Shown here piece after piece: positions 1-9,666 of a stretch of 40,274 bases of DNA (position 1 is its first letter; every line of letters begins with the position of its first letter). The notes below the pieces were generated by a model, which was given only the letters and a program-made list of their open reading frames with translations, had not been told where the DNA came from and did not search any database. The position numbers and the translations under genes were made by a program. Source of the stretch: Pelotomaculum sp. UBA3103 (lineage in GTDB: Bacteria; Bacillota; Desulfotomaculia; Desulfotomaculales; Pelotomaculaceae). The stretch covers positions 1 through 40,274 of the forward strand of contig DFAP01000024.1 in NCBI GenBank assembly GCA_002365855.1, written 5' to 3'.

Positions 1-1
1 A

Positions 2-421
2 GCAGCTTTGGGAGGTATCCCTGTCGAACGGGTGATGTTAAGTGATTTTCGTGTGCTGTCACCCCATGATTCCCTAAGTCAGGCAGTTGAGCAGATTCTT
101 CCGGGTTATCAGCAGGATTTTCCGGTCCTGGATGACGGGCGTCTTGTTGGTATCCTGACCCGCGGCGATTTTCTTGTAGCTCTTGCGCATAAAAACCGGG
201 ATGTGACAGTTGCGGAAGTAATGAAGGGGGATTACCAAACAGCAGACGCATCAGAGATGCTGGAGACGGTGTTCACCCGCCTGCACAGCTGTGATTGCCA
301 TGCCATGCCGGTAGTTAAAAACGGGCAGCTGGTAGGGTTGATATCCATGGACAACGTCGGTGAGTTCGTGCGGATTCAAACCGCTCTGGGCTCAACAATA
401 GCTGAAAGCGTTCACAAGTAA
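2..421 (+). CDS. Tandem CBS-domain protein, 3' end only (probably the tail of a site-2 protease)
   Basis: The reading frame is open from the first bases of the window, so the gene is cut at its 5' end. What remains (about 139 residues) is a pair of CBS domains, roughly residues 5-60 and 65-130, each with the usual hydrophobic strand and a Gly-Xaa-Leu-Val-Gly turn (DGRLVGILT, NGQLVGLIS). CBS pairs bind adenosyl ligands and regulate the domain they are joined to. The frame entering with Ala-Ala-Leu-Gly-Gly matches the link between a membrane metalloprotease of the M50 (site-2 protease) family and its C-terminal CBS pair, so a membrane protease is the best guess. The protease part lies outside the window and was not seen. 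A TTG at 8 could serve as a start but has no visible ribosome binding site. Confidence 0.75.
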   Translation, partial: AALGGIPVERVMLSDFRVLSPHDSLSQAVEQILPGYQQDFPVLDDGRLVGILTRGDFLVALAHKNRDVTVAEVMKGDYQTADASEMLETVFTRLHSCDCHAMPVVKNGQLVGLISMDNVGEFVRIQTALGSTIAESVHK

Positions 422-474
422 TATTTCTTATAGATACAAGGAAACAGGCGGGTAGGTGTGGTAGATTTTTTTAA

Positions 475-498
475 AGGCCGGGAGAAAACACCCGGCCT
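475..498 (+). terminator. Hairpin after the CBS gene, weak terminator candidate
   Basis: A perfect 8-bp GC-rich stem (475-482 with 491-498) with an 8-nt loop lies 54 nt after the stop codon. It has no run of T on either strand, so intrinsic termination is uncertain. The rest of the 422-700 gap holds no gene that I can support. Confidence 0.3.
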
Positions 499-700
499 GT
501 TCTGCCCAATAAGGGCTGGTAATAAGATAGAGAGGATATATTCATGTCTTTAGCTTATTTTGCCAATGTTATTTTACCGCCTGGCAGGAAAACATTTTAA
601 CAGTGTTGAAAATGTTTGAGAAAGGGTACGGCGCCTTTAAAAGATGCCTTAAAAAGGTCTGAAGATCTTTTGAAGAATGTCCCCAAAATGGTGAGGGCGG

Positions 701-2113
701 ATGGATTTGCTGCGCAGGGTCAGACAAAATATTAACCGCCACGGGATGGTGGAGCAGGGCAGCAAGGTGCTGGCAGCCGTTTCCGGCGGACCAGATTCAG
801 TGGCGCTGCTTCACATACTGTATCTATTGAAGGAAGATCTGGGGATATCTCTGCATGTAGCCCATTTAAACCATATGTTTCGGGGAACGGAGTCGGAAGA
901 GGACGCTGCTTTTGTCGCGGACTTAGCTGCACGCTATGATTTGCCCGCAACTGTCAGATCTATTGACGTCCCCTCATACCGGGAACAAAGCCGTGTGTCA
1001 AAACAGGCCGCCGCGCGGGAAGTGCGCTATGGTTTTTTTATAGATACGGCTAATCAGGCCGGGGCTTCAAAAGTTGCGCTGGCTCACCATGCGGATGACC
1101 AGGCCGAGACGGTCTTAATTCATTTTCTAAGGGGCGCGGGCATAACCGGCTTGAAAGGCATGCTTCCCGTGAGACAAAATTTTTTTATCAGGCCGCTTCT
1201 GACCGTCAGGCGCGCTGAGATTGAAAACTTTTGCAATGAAATGAACCTGCCGTTTCGCCACGACCCCTCTAATTTCAAACCTGAATGCGGAAGAAACCGG
1301 ATCAGGCTGCAGCTGATGCCCCAGTTGGAAAAGGAGTTCAACCCGGGTATTGTCCGGTCTTTGCTCAGGCTGGCTGAAATCTGCCGCGATGAGGACTGTT
1401 ACCTTGAGGAACAGGCAGGTGAATTTTTTCAAAACGCGCTTCTTGTTTCAGAGAAAGACAGGGTTTCCTTGTGTCTGGAAAATCTCCAGGACATGCCGCC
1501 GGCTATCTTGCGCAGGGTCTTACGCAGGGCCTGGCAGACACTGACGGGAAGTCCAAGGAACTTGGATTTTCAGCATTCCGAAGCGGTTCTTGGCCTTATC
1601 CGCAGCGCCGGAACGGGTGCGCGGGCAGTCTTGCCCGGTGATGTCTTTGCAGTTAGGAATTATTCTGAAATAATTTTAATAAAAGGCCTCGAAAAAATAG
1701 AAACGCCATATTTCATTTGCCCGCTGGCAGTGCCCGGAGAAACATTTATTCCAGAACTGGGATGTACGATTTGCGCGGCGGAGGTTTCAGCGGGGTATAT
1801 GAAAGGTCCTAAAGAACTCCCACCGGAGGAAGCTTTGCTGGATTTTGACAAGCTTCCTCCCCGGATTTTTGTTCGCCGGCGCCAGGAGGGTGACGTGTTT
1901 AATCCTTACGGGCAGGCCTCGCCAATTAAATTAAAAGATTTTTTTATTAAGCAAAAGATACCTAGGGCAAAAAGAGACCGGCTGCCCCTGGTAAGCACAC
2001 CGGGGGAAATTATCTGGGTTGGCGGGATCCGCACAGGGGAAAAATGGAAGGTAGACGGAAACACTAAAAGAATGCTTCATCTGCGAATTTTCCCGGCTCA
2101 AGCAATTGATTGA
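701..2113 (+). CDS. tilS: tRNA(Ile)-lysidine synthase
   Basis: TilS attaches lysine to C34 of the AUA-reading isoleucine tRNA in an ATP-dependent reaction in the cytoplasm; it is normally essential. The 470-residue protein has the PP-loop ATP-pyrophosphatase motif SGGPDS at residues 28-33 and the second motif HHADDQAET at 129-137. The family's C-terminal substrate-binding domain follows, recognisable in the RRRQEGD...KLKDFF stretch around residues 390-420. Length is normal for the two-domain form. The ATG start has a GAGG just upstream. It is followed after about 70 nt by ftsH; the hypoxanthine phosphoribosyltransferase gene that sits between these two in Bacillus is absent here. Confidence 0.95.
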   Translation: MDLLRRVRQNINRHGMVEQGSKVLAAVSGGPDSVALLHILYLLKEDLGISLHVAHLNHMFRGTESEEDAAFVADLAARYDLPATVRSIDVPSYREQSRVSKQAAAREVRYGFFIDTANQAGASKVALAHHADDQAETVLIHFLRGAGITGLKGMLPVRQNFFIRPLLTVRRAEIENFCNEMNLPFRHDPSNFKPECGRNRIRLQLMPQLEKEFNPGIVRSLLRLAEICRDEDCYLEEQAGEFFQNALLVSEKDRVSLCLENLQDMPPAILRRVLRRAWQTLTGSPRNLDFQHSEAVLGLIRSAGTGARAVLPGDVFAVRNYSEIILIKGLEKIETPYFICPLAVPGETFIPELGCTICAAEVSAGYMKGPKELPPEEALLDFDKLPPRIFVRRRQEGDVFNPYGQASPIKLKDFFIKQKIPRAKRDRLPLVSTPGEIIWVGGIRTGEKWKVDGNTKRMLHLRIFPAQAID

Positions 2114-2183
2114 AACAAGTAATTAAATGTGATAAAATAGCCAGTATGGGTTGGGATACCGCCCTATTGAAAGGAGTGTCAAT

Positions 2184-4004
2184 GTGAACAAGGTTATAAA
2201 AAACCTCAGCATTTATTTGCTGATAGTTTTGGTTATTATTGCCTTGCTTAAATATACGACGCCCACGAGAGAAGTCCCCACACCGGTTAATTACAGCAAG
2301 TTTTACGAGGATGTAAACCAGGGACAGGTTAAAACGGTCACCATACAGTCTGAGAATTTAACAAACATAATAACCGGGGTAAAAATAGACGGGACCAAGT
2401 TTGAGACCAAGGGACCCGCAACCGATGCCGAATTATACACACTGCTAAAAGAAAAGAATGTGGATTGGACCAGTGAGCCCCCGCCCCAACCCGGGTGGTG
2501 GGCCGGTCTTCTGACTACACTATTGCCGATATTGCTGCTTGTGCTCCTCTTCTTTTTCCTGATGCAGCAGACCCAGGGCGGTGGCAGCAGGGTTATGCAA
2601 TTCGGCAAGAGCAAGGCCCGGCTTCATACGGACGATAAAAAGAAGGTGACTTTTGCCGATGTTGCCGGGGCGGACGAGGTCAAGGAAGAGCTTGAAGAAG
2701 TCGTCGAGTTCCTTAAAAGCCCCAAGAAATTCCAAGAGCTCGGGGCAAAAATACCCAAAGGAGTTCTGCTTTTCGGCGCTCCCGGTACGGGCAAGACGCT
2801 TCTGGCAAGGGCTGTGGCCGGCGAGACCGGAGTACCCTTTTTCAGCATCAGCGGCTCCGACTTTGTTGAGATGTTTGTGGGCGTAGGAGCTTCCAGGGTG
2901 CGCGACCTCTTTGAACAGGCCAAAAAGAACGCTCCCTGTATCGTTTTTGTAGACGAGATTGACGCCGTGGGACGCCAGAGAGGGGCAGGTCTTGGAGGCG
3001 GCCATGACGAGCGCGAGCAGACACTGAACCAGCTCCTGGTTGAAATGGACGGATTCGCTCCCAACGAGGGCATTATCATCCTGGCAGCCACCAACCGGCC
3101 TGATATTTTAGACCCGGCGCTTTTGCGGCCGGGGCGCTTTGACCGGCAGGTAGTTGTAGACTCGCCTGATGTGAACGGGCGCAAGGAGATCCTGAAAGTT
3201 CACATTCGCGGCAAGCCGCTTGAAGATTCGGTAAACCTGGAGGTGCTGGCGCGCCGCACACCCGGGTTCACGGGAGCGGACCTGGCCAACCTGACCAATG
3301 AGGCGGCGTTGCTGGCCGCCCGGCAGAACCGCAAAAAAATTACTATGGCCGACCTGGAAAATTCGATCGAGCGAGTGATCGCCGGTCCGGAGAAGAAATC
3401 CAAGGTCATCAGCGAAAAAGAAAAATGGCTCGTATGCTACCATGAAGGCGGGCACGCGGTAGTTGGATTCCTGTTGCCGAATACTGATCCCGTGCATAAG
3501 GTATCTATAATACCCAGGGGCCGCGCGGGCGGCTATACCCTGCTTCTTCCTAAAGAGGACCGTTACTATGCAACCAAGTCACAGCTGTTGGACCAGGTAA
3601 CCATGCTCCTGGCCGGGAGGGTGTCTGAAGATGTAGTGTTGAAAGAAATTAGCACCGGGGCACAAAACGACCTGGAGCGCGCTACAGACCTCGTCAGGAA
3701 GATGGTAATGGAATTCGGCATGAGCGACCTGGGTCCCATGACTTACGGCCGCAAAACGGACACACCTTTTCTTGGCAGGGATCTGTCCAGGGACCGCAAC
3801 TACAGTGAAGAGGTGGCCAGCGCCATCGATGTCCAGGTCAGGGAGACTATCGACAGGTCATATAACTATGCCAAAGGACTATTGGAAAAGCACATGGAAA
3901 CACTGCACCTTGTGGCCAAGACCTTGTTTGAAAAGGAAACCTTGGAAGCCGAGGAGTTTAAGGAACTGATGAAGACAGCCGGCGAGGGGGAGCAGATAGA
4001 GTAA
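2184..4004 (+). CDS. ftsH: ATP-dependent zinc metalloprotease FtsH
   Basis: FtsH is a membrane-anchored hexameric AAA+ protease that degrades misfolded membrane proteins and regulators. I chose the GTG at 2184 because AAAGGAG at 2170-2176 sits 7 nt upstream; the frame stays open to a TTG at 2151 without a ribosome site. The resulting 606-residue protein has a membrane segment at about 10-24, an extracytoplasmic domain, and a second membrane segment at about 106-129. These are followed by an AAA module with Walker A GAPGTGKT (198-205), Walker B VFVDEID and the arginine-finger region RPGRFDR. The peptidase domain carries the zinc site HEGGH (420-424), fitting HExxH; the more usual form is HEAGH. 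The downstream Asp zinc ligand lies in [10 protein letters not shown] clear terminator follows the gene. Confidence 0.97.
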   Translation: MNKVIKNLSIYLLIVLVIIALLKYTTPTREVPTPVNYSKFYEDVNQGQVKTVTIQSENLTNIITGVKIDGTKFETKGPATDAELYTLLKEKNVDWTSEPPPQPGWWAGLLTTLLPILLLVLLFFFLMQQTQGGGSRVMQFGKSKARLHTDDKKKVTFADVAGADEVKEELEEVVEFLKSPKKFQELGAKIPKGVLLFGAPGTGKTLLARAVAGETGVPFFSISGSDFVEMFVGVGASRVRDLFEQAKKNAPCIVFVDEIDAVGRQRGAGLGGGHDEREQTLNQLLVEMDGFAPNEGIIILAATNRPDILDPALLRPGRFDRQVVVDSPDVNGRKEILKVHIRGKPLEDSVNLEVLARRTPGFTGADLANLTNEAALLAARQNRKKITMADLENSIERVIAGPEKKSKVISEKEKWLVCYHEGGHAVVGFLLPNTDPVHKVSIIPRGRAGGYTLLLPKEDRYYATKSQLLDQVTMLLAGRVSEDVVLKEISTGAQNDLERATDLVRKMVMEFGMSDLGPMTYGRKTDTPFLGRDLSRDRNYSEEVASAIDVQVRETIDRSYNYAKGLLEKHMETLHLVAKTLFEKETLEAEEFKELMKTAGEGEQIE

Positions 4005-4020
4005 ATTGAAATAAGAAGCG

Positions 4021-4050
4021 CCCGCTGGCTTAAATGACAGCGGGTTTTTT
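4021..4050 (+). terminator. Intrinsic terminator of ftsH
   Basis: A perfect 7-bp stem CCCGCTG/CAGCGGG (4021-4027 with 4038-4044), a 10-nt loop and six T residues, 16 nt after the ftsH stop codon. Confidence 0.85.
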
Positions 4051-4118
4051 CTCAAGTGTTAGTGCTGTGTCTTTATGTTGAAATTGGGGCGTCCCTATTC
4101 TCTCAGGATTCGAATTTA

Positions 4119-4147
4119 TTAGCAGTACACGGTGAATAATTTATATA
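4119..4147 (+). promoter_or_regulatory. Possible promoter for ndk-fhs
   Basis: TTAGCA, 17-nt spacer, TATATA, about 80 nt upstream of ndk. Both boxes match the housekeeping consensus at only four of six positions. The location after the ftsH terminator supports a promoter somewhere here. Confidence 0.3.
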
Positions 4148-4224
4148 CCGGCTTTGCCTGTAAAGCATGAAAATATTAAAAAATCCAGGTTCAAGGGTAG
4201 AAAAAATGTGGGGGGTAATAAGTC

Positions 4225-4674
4225 ATGGAACGCACGTATCTTATGGTCAAGCCCGACGGTGTTCAGCGTAATTTGGCCGGAGAAACAATTTCCAGGTTTG
4301 AAAAAAAGGGATTTAAAATTATCGGTTTAAAGATGCTCAAGATCAGCCGGGAACTGGCGGAAAAACACTATGGCGAGCATGTAGGCAAACCCTTTTTCGA
4401 GCAGTTAGTTGGGTTTATCACCAGCGGTCCGGTGGTGGCTATGGTTATTGAAGGTAAGGACGCGGTCAGCGCAGCGCGTGAGATGATGGGGGCGACCAAC
4501 CCGCTGAAAGCTGCGCCCGGCACGATCAGGGGCAGTTTTGGGATAGACATCGGCCGCAATGTCATCCACGGGTCAGATTCCCCGGACAGCGCCAGAAGAG
4601 AAATCGCGCTGTTCTTTAAAGATGAAGAAATAATTGATTACAACCGGGATGTCGACCAGTGGATTTACGAGTAG
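4225..4674 (+). CDS. ndk: Nucleoside diphosphate kinase
   Basis: Ndk transfers the gamma phosphate of ATP to other (deoxy)nucleoside diphosphates through a phosphohistidine, balancing nucleotide pools in the cytoplasm. At 149 residues it has normal family length. The active-site histidine lies in [13 protein letters not shown] (about residues 112-124), and the N-terminal [14 protein letters not shown] strand is typical. A G-rich ribosome site (GGGGGG around 4210-4215) precedes the ATG. It is followed 39 nt later by fhs on the same strand with no terminator visible between them, so the two may be co-transcribed. Confidence 0.97.
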   Translation: MERTYLMVKPDGVQRNLAGETISRFEKKGFKIIGLKMLKISRELAEKHYGEHVGKPFFEQLVGFITSGPVVAMVIEGKDAVSAAREMMGATNPLKAAPGTIRGSFGIDIGRNVIHGSDSPDSARREIALFFKDEEIIDYNRDVDQWIYE

Positions 4675-4713
4675 CGCCGGCCAGACCGACACATCTGTGG
4701 GAGGGGTTTTGCA

Positions 4714-6474
4714 TTGGTTTATGATGCGACCAGGATGAGGGACTTTGAAATTTCTGAAGCAGCAGAAAAAGGAATGCCCTTGCCGGAAGACTGGATGGAA
4801 AAACTGGACCTGGGAAAAGATGAGCTTATACCTTACGGCAGGATCTGCAAGCTGGATTTTATGAGGATTATAGACCGGCTCGGGGACAGGCCTGAAGGTA
4901 ACTACATAAACGTAACCGCTATAACGCCAACCCCGCTGGGTGAAGGAAAAACCACCACCTCCATAGGGCTGGTCGAGGGGCTCAGCAAGAGGGGAATTAA
5001 CGCGGGAGCCGCTATTCGCCAGCCTTCAGGCGGCCCAACCATGAATATCAAGGGTTCGGCGGCGGGAGGCGGCAACGCCCTGGTTATACCCATGACCGAA
5101 ATATCCCTGGGGTTAACCGGCGACATCAACGATATTATGAATGCCCATAACCTGGCCATGGTGGCCCTTAACGCGCGGATGCAGCACGAGCGGAACTACG
5201 GTGATGCAGAACTGGCGAAGCGCGGCTTGAGACGTCTGGATATCGACCCGACCAATGTTGAGATTAAATGGGTAATTGATTTCTGCGCCCAGGGCCTTCG
5301 TAAAATTATCATGGGTACTGGCGGCAGGCAGGATGGCTACATGATGGAATCCGGTTTCAACATAGCTGTGAGCTCAGAGCTGATGGCAATACTTGCCGTT
5401 GCCACGGATTTAAAAGACTTACGGGAGAGAGTGGGTAAAATCGTCGTTGCCTACGATAAAAAGGGCAGCCCGGTAACAACATCAGACCTGGAAGTTGCCG
5501 GAGCCATGTGCGCCTATATGAGGAATACCATCAACCCGACCCTTGTCAGCACCGCCGAATACCAGCCTGTGTTAATGCATGCAGGTCCATTTGCCAATAT
5601 AGCCATCGGCCAGTCGTCAATTATCGCTGACCGGCTGGGCCTTAAAATGTTCGACTACCATGTAACGGAGAGCGGCTTTGCAGCCGACATCGGCTTTGAA
5701 AAATTCTGGAACGTTAAATGCCGGACAGGCGGCCTGACACCCAATGTTTCGGTTATTACAACCACGATCAGGGCTCTTAAGATGCACGGCGGAGGGCCCT
5801 CAGTGGCGCCGGGCCGGCCCCTGCCGGTAGAATATACGAGGGAAAACCTCAAGCTTCTTGAAAAAGGCATCCCCAACCTGCTGCACCATATTGCCGTGGT
5901 CAAGAAATCCGGGATCAAACCGGTGGTATGTATCAACGCCTTTTATACAGATACCAGGGATGAGATCGAAATGGTGCGGCGCTATGCCACCCAGGCAGGC
6001 GCCCGCTGCGCACTTTCCGAGCACTGGCTGAAAGGAGGGGAAGGCGCGCTTGAGCTGGCGGATGCGGTAATTGACGCCTGTAACGAGAGGGTTGACTTCA
6101 AATTCCTTTACCCGCTGGAAATGCCCCTGCGGCAGAGGGTTGAAGTAATAGCCAGAGAGGTGTACGGCGCCGACGGGGTTTCGTGGACGCCGGAGGCCGA
6201 AGCAAAAGCAAGGCGGTTTGAAGCAGATCCCGCCTTTGCCGATTTTGCCACCATGATGGTCAAAACCCACCTCAGCCTGTCCCACGATCCCACCCTGAAA
6301 GGAGTACCAGGGGGCTGGACCCTGCCGGTGCGGGACGTATTGATCTTTGCCGGTGCGAGGTTCCTCTGCCCTGTTGCGGGCGCGATCAGCCTGATGCCCG
6401 GAACCAGTTCCGACCCCGCCTACCGGCGCATTGACGTGGATGTGAATACCGGTAAAGTGCTGGGCCTGTTTTAA
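4714..6474 (+). CDS. fhs: Formate-tetrahydrofolate ligase, divergent form
   Basis: Fhs joins formate to tetrahydrofolate with ATP, giving 10-formyl-THF. In acetogens and syntrophs it works in the methyl branch of the Wood-Ljungdahl pathway, in either direction. The 586-residue protein has the ATP-binding loop [10 protein letters not shown] (about residues 74-83) and the family blocks [14 protein letters not shown] and [13 protein letters not shown]. The start is taken as TTG 4714 because GGGAGGGG at 4699-4706 is 7 nt upstream; an ATG at 4735 is an alternative. The protein is longer than the roughly 556-residue acetogen enzyme. Several usual acetogen blocks differ, for example [12 protein letters not shown] where acetogens have a form like EPSLGPVFGIKG, so it may belong to a separate branch of the family. 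Confidence 0.93.
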   Translation: MVYDATRMRDFEISEAAEKGMPLPEDWMEKLDLGKDELIPYGRICKLDFMRIIDRLGDRPEGNYINVTAITPTPLGEGKTTTSIGLVEGLSKRGINAGAAIRQPSGGPTMNIKGSAAGGGNALVIPMTEISLGLTGDINDIMNAHNLAMVALNARMQHERNYGDAELAKRGLRRLDIDPTNVEIKWVIDFCAQGLRKIIMGTGGRQDGYMMESGFNIAVSSELMAILAVATDLKDLRERVGKIVVAYDKKGSPVTTSDLEVAGAMCAYMRNTINPTLVSTAEYQPVLMHAGPFANIAIGQSSIIADRLGLKMFDYHVTESGFAADIGFEKFWNVKCRTGGLTPNVSVITTTIRALKMHGGGPSVAPGRPLPVEYTRENLKLLEKGIPNLLHHIAVVKKSGIKPVVCINAFYTDTRDEIEMVRRYATQAGARCALSEHWLKGGEGALELADAVIDACNERVDFKFLYPLEMPLRQRVEVIAREVYGADGVSWTPEAEAKARRFEADPAFADFATMMVKTHLSLSHDPTLKGVPGGWTLPVRDVLIFAGARFLCPVAGAISLMPGTSSDPAYRRIDVDVNTGKVLGLF

Positions 6475-6502
6475 TTACGAAACTGGTGCTAATAAAGATA
6501 AG

Positions 6503-6531
6503 CCCGCACTTTTGTCGCCAAAAAGCGCGGG
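6503..6531 (+). terminator. Hairpin between convergent fhs and cupin genes
   Basis: An 11-bp stem with one mismatch (6503-6513 with 6521-6531) lies 29 nt after the fhs stop codon. The tail TAAAATTTTA is AT-rich but not a clean T run. It could serve either convergent transcript. Confidence 0.4.
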
Positions 6532-6623
6532 TAAAATTTTATCTGCACGGTATTTCAGCCGCTGTTGTTGAAACAGGGGGTTTGTCAGACCTCGCGCAGA
6601 TGAAATCACAAGGTGCGGAATTT

Positions 6624-6971
6624 TTACTTGTCCCCTTCTTCAGGCACGATACAGATAAAAGAAAACTCACGGTCTCCGCGATTTAAAAACTGGTGTTCCG
6701 CGTCGCCGGGAATATAGGACACAAAGCCCGCTTCTACCTGGTATTCCTTCCCCTCCAGGAAAAGAGTCCCCTCGCCGCTCACCACGTAATTGATATGCGG
6801 CCAGGAATGTGAGTGCCTGGGCGTAAATCCTCCGCCCGCAAGAGTGAACAGGCGCATGACCCAGCCCTCCCAGCCCTGGCCGGGGCCCAGCAGGGTTTGC
6901 TTTACCGCATTTAACACGCCCGGAGCTTCAACTTTGACAGGCTGTATGTTATTAACGCTATCAACAAACAT
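6624..6971 (-). CDS. Small single-domain cupin protein
   Basis: This is a 115-residue cupin_2-type beta-barrel; the substrate is not predictable. Cupin motif 1 is visible as GGFTPRHSHSWPHINYVVSG, with HxH and then His where the usual Glu ligand sits. Motif 2 is GFVSYIPGDAEHQFLN, with its His and Asn in place. The barrel therefore offers four histidines as metal ligands instead of three His and one Glu. I start at ATG 6971 because GAGGTGA lies 8 nt upstream; the in-frame GTG at 6980 overlaps that ribosome site. It stands alone, convergent with fhs and divergent from folP. Members of this family often store or bind small ligands or act as oxygenases or isomerases. Confidence 0.8.
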   Translation of the reverse strand: MFVDSVNNIQPVKVEAPGVLNAVKQTLLGPGQGWEGWVMRLFTLAGGGFTPRHSHSWPHINYVVSGEGTLFLEGKEYQVEAGFVSYIPGDAEHQFLNRGDREFSFICIVPEEGDK

Positions 6972-7103
6972 TTCTCTCACCTCTCCAACATTAGTTTAAC
7001 TCACTGCACAGTCTTTATCTCCAGTGACAGTTTTAGTTGGCGCTGCCTCTTTAAACATGCCTTAAAATAATTTCTACAGACAAAACAGCACCACCTTTTT
7101 TTG

Positions 7104-7131
7104 TTGCCTGATTAAATTAGTCAATTATAAT
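7104..7131 (+). promoter_or_regulatory. Upstream promoter of the folate block
   Basis: TTGCCT, 16-nt spacer, TATAAT (7126-7131). The -10 box is perfect and the -35 box partly matches. It forms a tandem pair with the promoter at 7167-7195. Confidence 0.5.
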
Positions 7132-7166
7132 TATTTAAGATTACTGTTCCCTGCGGGAGCACACAG

Positions 7167-7195
7167 TTGATTTGAAATGCCTTCCGTTTTATAAT
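7167..7195 (+). promoter_or_regulatory. Proximal promoter of folP
   Basis: TTGATT, 17-nt spacer, perfect TATAAT (7190-7195), giving a leader of about 55 nt. The leader contains a small CTCCG/CGGAG hairpin (around 7206-7225). Confidence 0.6.
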
Positions 7196-7257
7196 TTTTA
7201 CAATGCTCCGTGAAAATCCCGGAGGCAAGTCAGATAAAAATGCCTGGAGGGATATGA

Positions 7258-8463
7258 TTGGCAATCAAAGTTTACACCATCAAGGTCAGTAACAAGGAGG
7301 AGGCCTTCCGGGCCATCGCGTCCGTTGGGGCCGACCGGTCCGGCTGCGGCTGGATGGCGCCCAAAGCTGTTCACAGGCTGATCATGCTGGACGGGGTTCA
7401 GCCAAGGCAGGCCAATATCATCAAACAGGAAATGCTTGGCAAAGGGGGGGAAGCTGCCGTCGACAGGGGCGTGGTTGACTGCTCCAACCCAGAGTCAAGG
7501 GTGCTGCTGATGGGCACCCTGAAGCAGTACGAGGCTTTCCTGGCCAAGATAAAGTACCAGCCTTTCGGCCTGTCAGCCCTGGCCGGACAGATCAGGAAGG
7601 TTTTGGAAGGGCAGGAGGGGTACAGGCCTTTTGACCTCGAGTGCCGTGGAAAGTCCATTCGCCTCGGGGAAAAGACGCATGTCATGGGAATTCTCAATGT
7701 CACACCGGATTCCTTTTCAGACGCGGGAAAATACCTTGACCCGGGCCTTGCGGTGGAACGGGCCATGCAGATGATTGCCGAAGGCGCCGATATCATAGAT
7801 CTGGGCGGCGAGTCCACCCGTCCCGGAGGTGCGCCGGTGAATGAAGAAGAGGAGCTGGCCAGGGTTATGCCGGCCCTCAAAAGGCTGGTAGCAGAAGTTC
7901 CCGCGCCCATATCCATCGACACGACAAAATCTTTGGTGGCCAGGCAGGCGCTTGAGGCCGGGGCAAACATTATCAACGACCAGTGGGCGTTGCGGTCCGA
8001 CCAGGACATGGCCGCCCTCGCAGCTGAATACGATGCTCCCCTGGTGCTGATGCACAATCAGAAAGATACCCGGTACTGTGATTTGATCGGGGATATGGTG
8101 GAGTACTTCCGTGAAAGCATCAGCAGGGCAGTTGAAGCCGGAGTGGACAGGGGAAAAATCATTATCGACCCCGGGCTTGGTTTTGGCAAAACCGCCGGGC
8201 AAAACCTGGAGACGCTGCGCCGCCTGGATGAACTCCGTTGCTTGGGACTGCCCGTATTAATCGGCCCGTCCCGCAAATCCACTATAGGTAAAGTTTTGAA
8301 CCTGCCGGTGGATCAGCGTGTGGAAGGTACCGCGGCAGCTGTGGCTGTGGGTATCTCCAATGGAGCTGATATTGTGCGAGTGCATGATGTAAAAGAAATG
8401 ACGAGGGTAGCCAGGATGACGGATGCCATAGTCAGGCAGCGCTGGGTTGAACGGCAAATATGA
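7258..8463 (+). CDS. folP: Dihydropteroate synthase with N-terminal extension
   Basis: FolP condenses 6-hydroxymethyl-7,8-dihydropterin diphosphate with p-aminobenzoate to dihydropteroate. The 401-residue protein is longer than the minimal enzyme because about 135 residues precede the TIM barrel. That extension is known from clostridial FolP proteins and has no assigned role. The barrel shows MGILNVTPDSFSD (about 143-155), DLGGESTRPG, SIDTTKS, DPGLGFGKT and GPSRKS, covering the pterin diphosphate and pABA sites. The start is TTG 7258 with GGAGGG 6 nt upstream. folB and folK follow on the same strand with gaps of 66 and 122 nt. Confidence 0.95.
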   Translation: MAIKVYTIKVSNKEEAFRAIASVGADRSGCGWMAPKAVHRLIMLDGVQPRQANIIKQEMLGKGGEAAVDRGVVDCSNPESRVLLMGTLKQYEAFLAKIKYQPFGLSALAGQIRKVLEGQEGYRPFDLECRGKSIRLGEKTHVMGILNVTPDSFSDAGKYLDPGLAVERAMQMIAEGADIIDLGGESTRPGGAPVNEEEELARVMPALKRLVAEVPAPISIDTTKSLVARQALEAGANIINDQWALRSDQDMAALAAEYDAPLVLMHNQKDTRYCDLIGDMVEYFRESISRAVEAGVDRGKIIIDPGLGFGKTAGQNLETLRRLDELRCLGLPVLIGPSRKSTIGKVLNLPVDQRVEGTAAAVAVGISNGADIVRVHDVKEMTRVARMTDAIVRQRWVERQI

Positions 8464-8529
8464 CCGTTGCCTAAAACCGCAGTTTGAGGGGCTTAGGTGT
8501 AGAAACGGCAGTGGAGGCATGGTTTTCTA

Positions 8530-8889
8530 ATGGATAAAATAATTTTGGAAGGTATGGAGTTTTACGGTTATCATGGAGCACGGCCAGAGGAAAAGTCGCT
8601 GGGCCAGCGATTTATACTGGATGTTGAACTTTCATTGGACCTGCAGCCGGCAGGTAATTCGGATGACCTTGACCGCACAATCAACTATGTCCAGGTTTTT
8701 GAACTGGTAGAATCAATAGTGTGCGGACCCTCATACCTGCTGATCGAGACTCTGGCGGAAGCAGTCGCAAAAGCATTGCTGGAACAGTTCGCCGCGGCTG
8801 AGGTTAAAGTGCGCGTGAAAAAACCACAGGCGCCCGTACCGGGCCGGTTTAGCTGGGTGGCGGTAGAAATAAACCGGAGTAAAAAATAA
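8530..8889 (+). CDS. folB: Dihydroneopterin aldolase
   Basis: FolB cleaves 7,8-dihydroneopterin to 6-hydroxymethyl-dihydropterin and glycolaldehyde. At 119 residues it has family length. It has the N-terminal GYHGARPEEKSLGQRF block, the LIETLAE segment with the conserved Glu, and the VRVKKPQAPVPG C-terminal strand with the catalytic Lys region. The GGAGG at 8513-8517 is 12 nt from the ATG, longer than usual, and no better in-frame start exists. It lies between folP and folK, so the three enzymes cover consecutive folate steps. Confidence 0.95.
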   Translation: MDKIILEGMEFYGYHGARPEEKSLGQRFILDVELSLDLQPAGNSDDLDRTINYVQVFELVESIVCGPSYLLIETLAEAVAKALLEQFAAAEVKVRVKKPQAPVPGRFSWVAVEINRSKK

Positions 8890-9011
8890 TCTCACATATC
8901 TTGGTAGAACTGCGAGTTTGTTAACACCTTCTCCTTATCTTTTGAATATTTTAGCTAAAATGCATCCGCTATGCCCCCTTCTTTAATAATTTTAAGTTTG
9001 GAGGAAACACA

Positions 9012-9497
9012 ATGCTTACAACCGCCTATATCGGTCTTGGCAGCAATTTGGGCGACAAAGAGGTTAATTTAAAAAACGCTCTGGAACTGCTGGAGGCAAA
9101 CCCGGATGTACAGGTGAAAAAAGCCGCGTCTTTTTACCGGACTGCTCCTCTATACGTGACAAAGCAGGACTGGTTTCTTAATACAGTGGCGGAAATTGAG
9201 ACAACTTTAAGCCCGCACAAACTTCTGTCAGTCTTAAAAGATATAGAGAAAAAGCTTGAACGGGAGCCAACCGTGCGCTGGGGGCCGCGTACGATAGATT
9301 TGGACCTTCTGCTTTTTGGCAACGATAATATCTGCACCTCCGATCTGGTTGTTCCGCATCCCCGTATAGCTGAACGCGCCTTTGTCATGGTTCCGCTGGC
9401 TGAAATTGCTCCTGACTTAATGATACCCGGGAAATGCAAGGCGTCGGAACTGGCCCGGCTTTTAAGAAGAGGACAGTATGTAGAAAAATTAACATAA
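9012..9497 (+). CDS. folK: 6-hydroxymethyl-7,8-dihydropterin pyrophosphokinase
   Basis: FolK transfers diphosphate from ATP to 6-hydroxymethyl-dihydropterin, making the FolP substrate. The 161-residue protein has the N-terminal YIGLGSNLGD block, RWGPRTIDLDLLLFG (metal-binding Asp pair) and the PHPRIAERAFVMVPL motif. GGAGG at 9000-9004 is 7 nt from the ATG. It is the last gene of the folate block; a strong terminator lies about 170 nt downstream. Confidence 0.95.
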   Translation: MLTTAYIGLGSNLGDKEVNLKNALELLEANPDVQVKKAASFYRTAPLYVTKQDWFLNTVAEIETTLSPHKLLSVLKDIEKKLEREPTVRWGPRTIDLDLLLFGNDNICTSDLVVPHPRIAERAFVMVPLAEIAPDLMIPGKCKASELARLLRRGQYVEKLT

Positions 9498-9666
9498 GTA
9501 AAAATATTTTAAAGATTATTCAGTTATTTAATAGAGATTATATACCAAACAGCCGTCGATGCTCCACTTTAAGGAAACGGTACATTATGATGATAAAGGT
9601 GTAATCGCTGCAAAGGCCTGGATTCTATTCATAAACGCAGTATGTTGGAGTTTTTTCTAAAAGAAA

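Noticed and set aside
2151..2183. Upstream TTG start for ftsH
   Set aside because: The ribosome site AAAGGAG lies inside this stretch and is ideally placed for GTG 2184.
6486..6686. 66-residue open frame downstream of fhs
   Set aside because: It contains the hairpin after fhs, overlaps the end of the reverse-strand cupin and has no ribosome site.
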